A DNA stretch of 64,000 nucleotides from Halobacillus litoralis (GTDB lineage Bacteria; Bacillota; Bacilli; Bacillales; Halobacillaceae). Each line of letters begins with the position of its first letter. Position 1 is the stretch's first letter. Both the position numbers and the translations under genes were made by a program. The notes under the pieces were generated by a model. The model saw only the letters and a program-made list of their open reading frames with translations, did not search any database and was not told where the DNA came from. The DNA is taken from positions 1-64,000 of the forward strand of contig NZ_JAIVAJ010000005.1 in the NCBI RefSeq assembly GCF_020171725.1, given 5' to 3'. Of the stretch, positions 53,301 to 61,080 are shown piece after piece.

Positions 53301-53439
53301 CAACCGCAACCGGTAGATCAATTTCCGGATAAAGGTCGATGTTCAGCCCTCTGAAGGAGACAAAACCGAGAGCGAGAATCGCGAGCACAATCATCGTTAC
53401 CCCTACCGGGCGTTTGACGGACGTTTCAACGAGTTTCAA
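50341..53439 (-). CDS. RND-family efflux pump (SwrC/AcrB-like)
   Basis: A 1,032-residue resistance-nodulation-division transporter. It has twelve transmembrane helices in two halves: one at about 12-30, a large extracellular porter domain, then a six-helix block (about 335-540), repeated in the second half. The proton-relay helix carries LALGIGMIVDSAIVILENI with its acidic residue, and the second half has AGIVVNNAIVLVDYINILRS. It should export drugs, detergents, lipopeptides or fatty acids using the proton gradient; Bacillus SwrC exports surfactin. The start is TTG, overlapping the stop of the fusion-protein gene (TAATTG), with GGAG upstream. Confidence 0.9.
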   Translation of the reverse strand: MKLVETSVKRPVGVTMIVLAILALGFVSFRGLNIDLYPEIDLPVAVVATNYDNAAPQEVERLVSEPIESAISTVEGIDTIQSQSQLGSSLILMFFKSGTDLDNALLKVRENVDQVSGALPEDAADPSILRFDPQQTPVITLGLKGADLSQLEAIAEDEVVPMLERQGGVGSVNTQGGQTREVQVEVEPGKLAQYGLTRSSLAQAINGANQSASAGVIEKGDQDLQIRVQGEFQSVDDVRDTNIVTPAGAQLKVGDIAFVEDTFKEQSTITKVDGEEALVLSVLKQSDGNTVEVSDNVRSAMDEIQGELPEGVEMNVVLDTADFIKQSISSVVMNIIFGGIFSVIVLLLFLKSVRATIVIGISIPIAIISTFALMYFTGNTLNVLTMGGLALGIGMIVDSAIVILENIVYYRQQGYKLKEAAIEGASELAPAVIASTTTTLVVFAPIVFVEGIASELFTPLALTICFALIASLIVSVTLIPMLSSKLLTKMMKENGRRYWFDRLLDRIKNFYASILKWALNHRKSTIFISIAAVAGSLFLIPFIGSAFIPSSDQGQISISVSTQEGTSLENTEDVTMQIDEKLADYQSVIASNQLTVGGGGDGGLSTSSNSASYTIQLVPPGEREITTTEVVSELRTKVQDIVGAEITVGALTGGIGGGDPVSIQLNGEDYDVLTELADQVVVMISDIEGVENPESSAEGGRPEIQVQVDRDKATQYGLTYQQIMSDVRAAFSGQLATRYRTDGEELDVRIVLPEESKDTISDLETMQIQTSDGSLIPLATVAELEQVQGPTTLVRENSEKQVNVTSGLSGRDLGSVTQDIEQRLDNLNFPDGYSYSMGGQVEDMAESFGDLALALVFSIFLVYAVMAVQFENFLYPFVIMFSMPTTAVGVFGGLYITGQPLSIPAFIGVIMLAGIVVNNAIVLVDYINILRSRGYDRTEAIIEAGRSRLRPILMTTLTTVLGMVPLALGIGQGTEAQQPMAITIIFGLSISSIFTLVLIPVVYTLFDGLSRRIVNLFNRKGKKKKRNEEVTE

Positions 53440-54801
53440 TTAATTCTCCTCCTCGATGAGCTGCACTTTATTCCCGTCATCAAGGGTAATTTGACCTTTC
53501 GTCACGACCTGATCTCCTTCAGCAAGGTCACCCGAAACAGCTGTTACATCAGACTGCGCTTCAAGCACTTGAACCGTCTTACGTACCGCAATATTCTCTT
53601 CATCTACTACGTAAACGAACGCCTCTGTTGAATTTTCGACAACAGCGGAGGTCGGTACGAGAAGCGTCTGTTCAAGCGTCGTTTCCGGCATATTGATCGT
53701 CAAAAGCATACCGGGTTTGATTTTCTCTTCATCATTCGAAATGACGGCTTCAATTGGATAAAGTCCCGTGTCATTGGTCACAGGCGAAATGTAGGACACG
53801 CTCGCCGTGAACGATTCCCCTAAAGGATCAACATTGACCGAGTAGTCACCTCCACTTTGGAACAATGGAAGCTTCTCTGCATTGACACTGATTTCCGCTT
53901 TGATCGGGCTGACATCCACAACCTGAGCAACGGCCTGTGTGTTGGAAACCGGATCGCCGATTTCTACATCTACCGAGACCACTTGCCCGCTTACATTCGA
54001 CGTAATCGCTGCATCATTTAGCGCGTCATGAGCCTGTGCAAGCTGCGTTTGGGCCTGACGAAGCGACACTTTCGCCTGCTCGACTCCGATTTGAGCTGAA
54101 TCAAGCTGCTGCTGGGCCTGTTGAACCCCGATTTCCGCCTGGTCTACAGAGTTCTGTGACGAAGATCCGCCAGATTCTGAGCTGTTTTTCGCCGATTGCA
54201 GGGCGTTCTCCGCCTGTTTTACACGGACTTGAGCATTTTCGAGCTCCTGCTCAGAAACCGCTCCTGCGTCGAACAATTCCTGCGTACGCTCAAGAGACTT
54301 CTTCGCTTGGTCCAGTTCGATTTGAGCATTCTCTACGTTGACTGACGAACTCGAGCTGTTACTGTTCCCTTGAATTTTCGCTGCCTCTAGCTGCTTCTTC
54401 GCATTCGCAAGCCCCTGTTGAGCCTGCTGACGCTGATTGACCGCTGAGTCTACACTCTTCTGAGCCGACTCTACAGAAAGCTGCTGCAATTCAACGTTAT
54501 CCTGGGCTGAGCCTGCATCAACACGGCCAATCACCTGACCCTGCTTGACGTAGTCGCCTTTCTGGATTTCCAATGCCACGAGTTCACCCGATGTATTGGG
54601 AACGATACCCGCCTGCTGGTTGGCAATCGCGCGTCCATTGATCTGCTGTTCAAGCGTCAAATCGCCACGCGTCACTTCTCCCACTTCTACAGGTGTTACG
54701 GTCTCCTCTTCTTCCCCGTCCGCTGACTGAGCAGCCTGCGAACAAGCACCAAGGACCATAAGAATCACAATAAGTCCACTTATCTTTATGAAATTCTTCA
54801 C
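53440..54801 (-). CDS. Lipoprotein membrane-fusion subunit (HlyD/AcrA family) of the RND pump
   Basis: A 453-residue fusion protein. The lipobox ends LGAC with lipidation at Cys20. After an acidic spacer come a barrel-sandwich half (ANQQAGIVPNTSGELVAL then EIQKGDYVKQGQVIGRVD), a very long coiled-coil hairpin (about 100-270) rich in Gln/Ala, the returning lipoyl half (AAITSNVSGQVVSVDVEIGD) and beta-barrel/MPD domains. It links the pump to partner proteins outside the membrane, here possibly the TolC-like protein. It directly precedes the pump gene and is 15 bases after tetR. Confidence 0.9.
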   Translation of the reverse strand: MKNFIKISGLIVILMVLGACSQAAQSADGEEEETVTPVEVGEVTRGDLTLEQQINGRAIANQQAGIVPNTSGELVALEIQKGDYVKQGQVIGRVDAGSAQDNVELQQLSVESAQKSVDSAVNQRQQAQQGLANAKKQLEAAKIQGNSNSSSSSVNVENAQIELDQAKKSLERTQELFDAGAVSEQELENAQVRVKQAENALQSAKNSSESGGSSSQNSVDQAEIGVQQAQQQLDSAQIGVEQAKVSLRQAQTQLAQAHDALNDAAITSNVSGQVVSVDVEIGDPVSNTQAVAQVVDVSPIKAEISVNAEKLPLFQSGGDYSVNVDPLGESFTASVSYISPVTNDTGLYPIEAVISNDEEKIKPGMLLTINMPETTLEQTLLVPTSAVVENSTEAFVYVVDEENIAVRKTVQVLEAQSDVTAVSGDLAEGDQVVTKGQITLDDGNKVQLIEEEN

Positions 54802-54815
54802 TCTATTTTCTCCCC

Positions 54816-55715
54816 CTACTCTTTCTTTTCTCTCACATCAATCCGCATCTCATGGCGGATCATCTCTACTTCATGCTGGAACTCCGGCTGATCAGCAAAT
54901 GGCGTCAGCATTCCCTTGAACAGCACAAGTTTCGGCTGCTCCTCGAGAATCTCTTCTTCCATAAACCCAATCGCCTCCATCAGCTCCTGATTCTTCTCGT
55001 CGGATAAGTCTAAATCCCCAAGCTTATCGCGCATTCTCATCAGCATTTCCTGAACCATCTTACTCTGATTCTTTTTATACTCCACAGGGAAATGCGTCAC
55101 AATCATCTCTTCCGTGATTTGAGGAGCATGCTCCTCCTCCATCATTCCTGCCACAGCATCCATCGTCCGTCTTACAATAAACTTCGACAACTTGTGTAAG
55201 TCCAAGTCCAAATCGTCAATGATCAACCACTTCATGTAGCTTTGGATAAAGCCCTCCAACAAAATCGCGGCATCAATCGATTTACTATGTAAAGCGTCCC
55301 CATAGATACTCATTAAGCTGCTGCGCGCCCACCTGAAGCTGTGCTGCTTAATCTCCAGGAAAAACTGACTATTCGTATCATGCATTTTGACATTCTCCTG
55401 CATGTGCATGATGATGAATTCCTTATTCGACACCAATCCACTCAAGAGAACCTCAAGCTGCGTCGCCAGCATATCCTCAGGTGCCAGATTCTGCTTTTTG
55501 ACCTCGTTGACCTGATCCATCAATCCGTAATAGTAATATTGGTGGATCTGCATGATCAAGTCTTCCTTCGAGTCAAAATGAAGATAGAATCCTCCCTTCG
55601 ACACGCCACTCTGATCCGCAATCTGCTGAATCGAGGTCTTATGAAAGCCGTTCTTCGCAAACAGTTTCATTCCGTTCTCGATGAGTCTACGTTTCTTCTC
55701 ATTCAAATGTTTCAC
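54816..55715 (-). CDS. TetR-family regulator of the efflux operon
   Basis: A 299-residue TetR-type repressor. The N-terminal helix-turn-helix reads GMKLFAKNGFHKTSIQQIAD then QSGVSKGGFYLHFDSKEDLI (about 15-54), with a helical ligand domain after it. It is longer than most TetR proteins (about 200) and has an acidic C-terminal extension of about 90 residues. As the first gene of the operon, behind a promoter overlapped by a palindromic site, it should repress itself and the pump genes until a ligand binds. AAGGA is too close to the GTG at 55715; a TTG three codons later has better spacing. Confidence 0.88.
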   Translation of the reverse strand: MKHLNEKKRRLIENGMKLFAKNGFHKTSIQQIADQSGVSKGGFYLHFDSKEDLIMQIHQYYYYGLMDQVNEVKKQNLAPEDMLATQLEVLLSGLVSNKEFIIMHMQENVKMHDTNSQFFLEIKQHSFRWARSSLMSIYGDALHSKSIDAAILLEGFIQSYMKWLIIDDLDLDLHKLSKFIVRRTMDAVAGMMEEEHAPQITEEMIVTHFPVEYKKNQSKMVQEMLMRMRDKLGDLDLSDEKNQELMEAIGFMEEEILEEQPKLVLFKGMLTPFADQPEFQHEVEMIRHEMRIDVREKKE

Positions 55716-55768
55716 TTCCTTACGATTTACTGCTGTATCTATCTAAGCTGACTAGCTGAATTTCGAGG

Positions 55769-55822
55769 TGACTGTACGGTCAGTACACTGAGGACTATAC
55801 TAGATTAAGAGGAATATTGCAA
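55769..55822 (-). promoter_or_regulatory. Promoter and palindromic operator of the tetR-efflux operon
   Basis: On the minus strand -35 TTGCAA (55817-55822) and -10 TATAGT (55794-55799) are exactly 17 bases apart. About six bases after the -10 begins TGTACTGACCGTACAGTCA, with inverted arms (ACTG...CAGT, overlapping TGTAC...GTACA). Position and symmetry fit a TetR-type operator for autoregulation. Confidence 0.6.
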
Positions 55823-55869
55823 CTTCATAACGGATTATTTACGATGTTGTCACAACTTGCAAAACGGGT

Positions 55870-55945
55870 GCAAACCGGTGACGGTTCTCTTGTTTCATGC
55901 TGGTGAAACATGGGGGACGGTTCTGCTGTTTCACTACGCCGGATT
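55870..55945. repeat. Short duplicated motif GACGGTTCT...TGTTTCA with a hairpin
   Basis: GACGGTTCTCTTGTTTCA (from 55877) and GACGGTTCTGCTGTTTCA (from 55916) are nearly identical 18-mers 39 bases apart. Between them TGTTTCA and TGAAACA form a perfect 7-bp hairpin. Such ACCGTCCC/TGTTTCA motifs recur as intergenic repeats in Bacillus-type genomes (from memory). Confidence 0.55.
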
Positions 55946-55951
55946 GTGCAC

Positions 55952-55994
55952 AAAAAAGGATTCCCACGCAAGAGTTTTTCTTACGTGGGAATCC
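55952..55994 (-). terminator. Terminator after the TelA-family gene
   Basis: On the minus strand GGATTCCCACG and CGTGGGAATCC form a perfect 11-bp stem with a 15-base loop followed by TTTTTTGTG, 12 bases after the stop. Confidence 0.85.
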
Positions 55995-56006
55995 GATCAT
56001 TCAAGC

Positions 56007-57137
56007 TTATTCCGTTTTCTGCAGGAACTTGTTCGTGCCGTCTGACAGTCTAGGTGACTGAGATAGTCGATTTCGAACTTGATCACTTAAGTCATCCATC
56101 TCTTCAATGAATTTCTCACTGGAAGCGATAATTCGTTCCGATGACTCTTCTGTCGTCTTCAAGGCTGCGAATACATTGTCGAATGATTCCTGAAGAGCTT
56201 CCATCGAAATCGCCGGATTCTCCATCAGCTTCGTCGTATTCTCCGTGTTTTCCTTTAAACTGCGCGAGTTCGAAAGCAACAGTTCTTCTGTCGCTTTGTT
56301 GACTCCATTGACCGTATCAATGACCTGCTTCTGATTATTCAAGGCAAGCTGGATGGCAGCTGAGACGGTAATGATGTTCTTCGTGAGCGTGACGGCATTA
56401 CGGATCGATTCTTTCAGTTTCTCATTGTTGTTCTTAATGATATCAACAGAGGACATGCTCTGGTTCAAGACAACCTTCATCTGCGTCATATTTCTCGTAC
56501 GCGTAATGATCTTCTCTTTTGCTTCTGTGAGAAGAGCCGTATCATACTGCCCTTCCCTTTCTTTTTCCTTGAGAAGATCGAACAGTTTCTTGCCTAGATA
56601 TATCTGTTTTTCCAGCTCATACACACGCTTCTGTGCGTTCTCTTTGATGAGCTGCAGCTCAACGCTGTCTTCTTCCAGCTTGTCCTTGCCCGCCAGCAGG
56701 CTACGAATGATGACTTCGATTTTGCCATCGATGGTTTCGTATTTCTTCATATAACGTTCAATCGGCTTTGTTTTGCTTAGTTTATAGAAGAACTTTTGAA
56801 CGCCGTTGCCTTGTGTACGTTTCGGATCCAGATCAGAGACGACTCGTTCAAGCTCATTCAGTGTTTGAGGAATATCATTGTTACTTTTACTCATCAAGTC
56901 GTTGACTGGCCGTTTCATCGTCTCCATGGCTTGTCCGGCATCATGCTGTTCTTTTTCCCCTAAGTCCGACAGTTCCTTCAACAGATGAGAGACGGAAGGG
57001 TCATTCGAAGATTCAAGCCTATCCGCATATTCTTCTGCTTCTTTGTTCAAACGGTCGATGTCTTCTTCCCTGATCAGCGAAACATCCACATTCTCCTGGC
57101 TCACTTCAACGTCCTTACTTTTATCGGTCGAGCTCAT
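56007..57137 (-). CDS. TelA/YaaN-family (toxic anion resistance) protein
   Basis: A 376-residue, almost wholly helical cytosolic protein of the TelA family (PF05816). Recognisable stretches are FFYKLSKTKPIERYMKKYET and RTRNMTQMKVVLNQSMSS, together with AVTLTKNIITVSAAIQLALN. Members are linked to tellurite and bacteriocin or cell-wall-drug tolerance; the molecular role is not settled. It is preceded by a gene of unknown function only 32 bases upstream on the same strand and ended by a strong terminator, so the two form an operon resembling the xpaC-yaaN arrangement. Confidence 0.88.
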   Translation of the reverse strand: MSSTDKSKDVEVSQENVDVSLIREEDIDRLNKEAEEYADRLESSNDPSVSHLLKELSDLGEKEQHDAGQAMETMKRPVNDLMSKSNNDIPQTLNELERVVSDLDPKRTQGNGVQKFFYKLSKTKPIERYMKKYETIDGKIEVIIRSLLAGKDKLEEDSVELQLIKENAQKRVYELEKQIYLGKKLFDLLKEKEREGQYDTALLTEAKEKIITRTRNMTQMKVVLNQSMSSVDIIKNNNEKLKESIRNAVTLTKNIITVSAAIQLALNNQKQVIDTVNGVNKATEELLLSNSRSLKENTENTTKLMENPAISMEALQESFDNVFAALKTTEESSERIIASSEKFIEEMDDLSDQVRNRLSQSPRLSDGTNKFLQKTE

Positions 57138-57169
57138 AGTATCTTACTCCTTTCCGATCACGCGTTGCT

Positions 57170-58012
57170 TTAGTCCGAATTGTTGTATTTAGACGATATA
57201 ATCCCTTTCTTCTTCTCAAAGCTCTGGGAGTGACTCTCCTCTTCTTTTCTTTCCAGTTTCTCAATAAATAACCGTAAATCTTCTATGGCCTTCAGCAGGT
57301 CGTCCTTCTTTTCTTCCTTATTAATAGAAGAAAGACTTTCGAATGACTCGATAAAAGAAGGAACATCACGGTCTACCATTGTCTCTAATGAGAACTTCTC
57401 CTCGATATCCAATTCTTCTATTCGCTTATACTGCTTTGCGGTTCGTTCTTTTAAATCAATCCATTTCTCTTGGAGGTCAGGGTGTCTCTCTAAATACGGG
57501 AACTCCCAGCTATTAAACTCTTCTGCGATGAGTGTGTCTTCATGATGATCCGTTGTCGATTGTTCTTTTTTACTGCCATACTCTATATACGAGTTAAGGT
57601 ACGCAAAAAGTTTCATCGAAAATTCACTGAATGTATCTCTTAACGCTTTTCTACGAGCAAATTCTTCTTTCATATAGGTTGGACTGAACATTTTACCATC
57701 TTCGTTGATATCTAGTCTGGCAATCAGTATTTCTTTAGAATCACTGTATAGTTCAATCGTCGCTCTGAACGGCCTTGAGGAAGGGATAACTGCCGTGATC
57801 AGAATGTCATCCCAGTACATGTCCAAGATGGTACGGGTTTTCATTTCTACGACTTCGTTTATATGGAGATCAAAGCGGATGGATCGTTTATTTTTGGTGA
57901 CTTGCTTCATTTTTCTAATGGAGTGGAAATCTATGAATTGCTGGTACTCGGAAAGGTAGGGAAAGAATGTTTTTTCAAGGTTTTTTAGTGTGGTTGAGTA
58001 GAGGTCTTCCAT
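57170..58012 (-). CDS. Hypothetical protein, partner of the TelA-family protein
   Basis: A 280-residue cytosolic protein. The first about 150 residues look alpha/beta (SIRFDLHINEVVEMKTRTIL, DDILITAVIPSSRPFRATIE then LYSDSKEILIARLDI); the last about 110 are charged helices. It has no membrane segment or signal peptide. I do not recognise the family; it takes the place that XpaC holds next to YaaN in other Bacillus, but shows no clear XpaC sequence. Repeated AATACCATA sites lie upstream. Confidence 0.75.
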   Translation of the reverse strand: MEDLYSTTLKNLEKTFFPYLSEYQQFIDFHSIRKMKQVTKNKRSIRFDLHINEVVEMKTRTILDMYWDDILITAVIPSSRPFRATIELYSDSKEILIARLDINEDGKMFSPTYMKEEFARRKALRDTFSEFSMKLFAYLNSYIEYGSKKEQSTTDHHEDTLIAEEFNSWEFPYLERHPDLQEKWIDLKERTAKQYKRIEELDIEEKFSLETMVDRDVPSFIESFESLSSINKEEKKDDLLKAIEDLRLFIEKLERKEEESHSQSFEKKKGIISSKYNNSD

Positions 58013-58028
58013 GGTTCTTCAGCCCCTT

Positions 58029-58189
58029 TATGGTATTTCACTAATACTTTTGTTCAATATATTATATGTTTCTAGAATACCATATACGTAGTTGTGAAGC
58101 GAAGGAGAGAGGATTCTAGTGTAATTTGATCCAACAGACGCGGTTTTACAAATTTTAAAATTATTCATCAGTGTTGTAAGAATACCATA
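58029..58189. repeat. Three copies of a 9-mer (TATGGTATT) around the telA-operon promoter
   Basis: TATGGTATT at 58029-58037 is mirrored by AATACCATA at 58076-58084, and AATACCATA recurs at 58181-58189; both latter copies are AGAATACCATA. The first two form an inverted repeat flanking a minus-strand TATAAT at 58061-58066. This could be an operator; no convincing -35 was found. Confidence 0.45.
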
Positions 58190-58340
58190 AATTCAAAAAA
58201 ACTACTTAAAAAGGAGATTACTAAAACAATTTTTCTGAGAATGGCACACCATCACCTTTGTACTTATGTCCGCATTATATAACCATCAATAATCCTCTCT
58301 CCAAACATTCTTTAGGGGTAGAAATCAATTAAAATTACTT

Positions 58341-58373
58341 TTAAAAAAAGTCAAACTCCAAAGAGAATGACTT
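58341..58373 (-). terminator. Terminator after the WbaP-like transferase gene
   Basis: On the minus strand AAGTCA and TGACTT, with inner CTC and GAG, form a stem followed by TTTTTTT. It closes the second glycan cluster. Confidence 0.65.
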
Positions 58374-58390
58374 CTAATGCCTACGATTAA

Positions 58391-59752
58391 TTATAAATTA
58401 GCGGAAGTTTTTCTAGATGCCTCATCTTTTTTATTAGTGTATTTCCCTTCAGCTTTAGTTTTATCTAATACTACCGCAATAGTTTTTAAGATAATGCTGA
58501 TATCTAATAAAAGCGAATAACTCCGAATGTACAAGAGGTCAAATCTCAACTTGTCTTCTACATCTGTTGTGTACTTTCCCATAACTTGTGCATAGCCTGT
58601 AATTCCAGGTTTAACAGTGCTTCTGTAATTGTAATCCTTGTGATTTTTAATGAATTCCTGCATAAAAGCTAATCGTTCTGGCCTTGGACCAACTATTGAC
58701 ATATCGCCTTTTAATACATTAACCAATTGAGGCAATTCATCAATCCTAGTTCTTCTTATCAATTTTCCAATTTTAGTGATTCTTTCATCCTCTGAAGATG
58801 AGAGTACCGGTCCCGTATCCTTCTCGGCATTACAAACCATGGAACGAAACTTATATATCGTAAATTCACAGTTATTCTTTCCTAGTCTTTTTTGTGAATA
58901 AAAGACGGGAGCCTTAGGTTCTTGTAACTTAATTAATGTCCCTGTAATGAAGAAAATTGGTGACAATATAATAAGGGAAATAAAAGAAAATCCGATATCA
59001 ATCACCCTCTTGATAATCAATTGGTCCGAAGACAAACCAAAAGAACTAACTCCTAACAGCATAGTATCATGACTATGGGTAACGATAGACTTAGACAATA
59101 ATAATTCATATAAGGCTGGAACTATAAATACATTTTTATTTAGTTTCATAGCATGATACATGATTTGACTTTTCTTTTGATCATCAAGGTTCGATCCAAG
59201 TACAACAAGGTCAAACTTTCCCAGTTTCTCTTTTATTAAATTTAATTCTGTCGAAGAACGGAGAAACCTAACTTGGTTGTAACTATCACTTTGTTTTTGA
59301 AGCACATTCATTAATTTAGTAGATTCATTCTCATCACCAACCAAAAGCACATGCTGCACTTTTTTGGAGTTATACAGATTTTTAAATGATACTTTCCAAA
59401 ATATCAATGATGATGTACGAATAATAAGTGCTAAAAGTATTATTGAACGTGGTAGGGCAAATTCCCTGAGAAGAAAAGATGCCCCCATAGTAATCACTAC
59501 AAGTGTAAGTTCTGTAACAATAATACTACTTATTACTTTAGAAGAGGTTTTCTTCATAAAATTATAATAATCATAGATGAAATACATCATTAAACTCGCT
59601 AATAAAATCCACGGAAGCAATGACAAAAAAGCCTCCCAATTACGTGGATCGATTTGAACATAACGAAATCTAAAAGCAAAGTAGTATGATAAAAAAACAA
59701 TAGCTAAATCAATCGAAAGAATTAAATATGCATTTAGCTTATTACTCGTCAT
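58391..59752 (-). CDS. WbaP/CpsE-like polyprenyl glycosylphosphotransferase
   Basis: A 453-residue initiating sugar transferase of the large (PF13727/PF02397) type. It has four N-terminal membrane helices (about 8-115), a Rossmann-like cytosolic domain with HVLLVGDENES, a fifth membrane segment (VIDIGFSFISLIILSPIFFI) and the catalytic domain. The last carries SQKRLGKNNCEFTIYKFRSM, RRTRIDELPQLVNVLKGDMS followed by IVGPRPER, and KPGITGYAQVMGKY. It would load a hexose phosphate on undecaprenyl phosphate to start a second glycan. GGAG seven bases before the ATG at 59752 supports the start. It is the last gene of the AT-rich cluster. Confidence 0.9.
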   Translation of the reverse strand: MTSNKLNAYLILSIDLAIVFLSYYFAFRFRYVQIDPRNWEAFLSLLPWILLASLMMYFIYDYYNFMKKTSSKVISSIIVTELTLVVITMGASFLLREFALPRSIILLALIIRTSSLIFWKVSFKNLYNSKKVQHVLLVGDENESTKLMNVLQKQSDSYNQVRFLRSSTELNLIKEKLGKFDLVVLGSNLDDQKKSQIMYHAMKLNKNVFIVPALYELLLSKSIVTHSHDTMLLGVSSFGLSSDQLIIKRVIDIGFSFISLIILSPIFFITGTLIKLQEPKAPVFYSQKRLGKNNCEFTIYKFRSMVCNAEKDTGPVLSSSEDERITKIGKLIRRTRIDELPQLVNVLKGDMSIVGPRPERLAFMQEFIKNHKDYNYRSTVKPGITGYAQVMGKYTTDVEDKLRFDLLYIRSYSLLLDISIILKTIAVVLDKTKAEGKYTNKKDEASRKTSANL

Positions 59753-59826
59753 TAAAATACTCCTATCTTGTGGTTCACTAGCGATAGTATAACACAGTAT
59801 TATATACAAGGGTATAACCTACTAAG

Positions 59827-61050
59827 CTAAGAGTTGAATTCTACTATCGTTTTATTGATCTCATTAAGATAGTTACTAGAGACCCTCTTATCTGACATAT
59901 TCTGTGCTGTTTTTACTCCGTTCGCTACAATCCTCTTTTTCAGATTATTGTCTAGAGTGAATATTTCACTTAATTTAGTTCTAATTCCTTGAATATCACC
60001 TGGTTTACAAAGAAATCCATTTATTTCATCTTCAATAACGCCATCAATTCCTTCTCCTTTGGAACCGATTGTTAAACAACCTTTAGCCATAGCTTCTAGA
60101 TATACTACACCAAAAGTTTCTGGGGAGCTTATCATGATAAATATATGGGATACTTCCATTAATTTCAGAACTTCTGAACGGGGGATAAAGCCTTTGAAGT
60201 CCACCTCTTCTTCTAAACCACACTTTCTTACAAGCTTTTTCAGCCTATTTAGTTCAGGCCCATCCCCTGCAATAGTTAGCTGAAAGTTTTGTAAGTTTTT
60301 TAAAGAAGATAGAGCTTCAATGACATTATCCACTTTCTTTTGGCGAATTAACTTACATGCAATTAAAATTTTCACTCTACTCGCATTCTGGTTTTTTGTA
60401 ACAAGAGTAGTGGGTTCAATGATATCCTCGTCATTTATTCCTGACGGTATTACTACCATGTCCTGTTCACTTCTAAATTTTAGAGGTAATTTTGAATATT
60501 GATGTTCTAATTTTTCTGACCTGAAAGCCAATTTTTCAACATATTTTTCAACTCGCTTATACAGTGAAAATCTGAGTTTACTTCTTGTTAACTCTAGAAG
60601 ATCTGAATAATGGAAACCATGGATATGTGGCGCCTCAACACATTGCGATACATGGTGAGCAATATAGATTGAAGGCGATATCATATGTGAAATAACCACA
60701 TCAGGCTTTTTATTATTAATAATTTCAAGAACCTTTTTACTGAAACTACGAATTTCATAGCTTGAATAATAAAATTTCGGAACCTTACCGATTGGAAGCC
60801 TTACAACTTTAACCCCATCAAGCTCAAATTCGCCGCTTTTGACCTTTGTAAATTTGTTCTTGATTTGCTTGGTTAGTAAATTGATGGGGAAATAATAATA
60901 TGGCCAGACTCTTACTACTGTAACTTCTACCCCCGATTCAACCCAGTTTTTTGTGAATTGATGCAAGGCATAAGATACTTCCTGGTTTGTTTCTGTCTCA
61001 TAGCCGGGATATAAAGTCGTAATTAATAAAATTCTTATATCAGATCCCAC
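59827..61050 (-). CDS. GT4-family glycosyltransferase
   Basis: A 407-residue GT-B transferase. It has N-terminal ILLITTLYPGYETETNQ, acceptor-side GFHYSDLLE, and a donor half with VKILIACKLIRQKKVDNVIE, AGDGPELNRLKKLV and the E-x7-E signature ETFGVVYLE followed by AMAKGCLTIGSKGEGIDG. It should extend the glycan started by the WbaP-like enzyme. It starts at a GTG with a weak ribosome site, 30 bases after the PP-loop gene, so it may be coupled to it. AT-rich like its neighbours. Confidence 0.87.
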   Translation of the reverse strand: MGSDIRILLITTLYPGYETETNQEVSYALHQFTKNWVESGVEVTVVRVWPYYYFPINLLTKQIKNKFTKVKSGEFELDGVKVVRLPIGKVPKFYYSSYEIRSFSKKVLEIINNKKPDVVISHMISPSIYIAHHVSQCVEAPHIHGFHYSDLLELTRSKLRFSLYKRVEKYVEKLAFRSEKLEHQYSKLPLKFRSEQDMVVIPSGINDEDIIEPTTLVTKNQNASRVKILIACKLIRQKKVDNVIEALSSLKNLQNFQLTIAGDGPELNRLKKLVRKCGLEEEVDFKGFIPRSEVLKLMEVSHIFIMISSPETFGVVYLEAMAKGCLTIGSKGEGIDGVIEDEINGFLCKPGDIQGIRTKLSEIFTLDNNLKKRIVANGVKTAQNMSDKRVSSNYLNEINKTIVEFNS

Positions 61051-61080
61051 ACTTTCTTATAACAACACATAACATTGATG

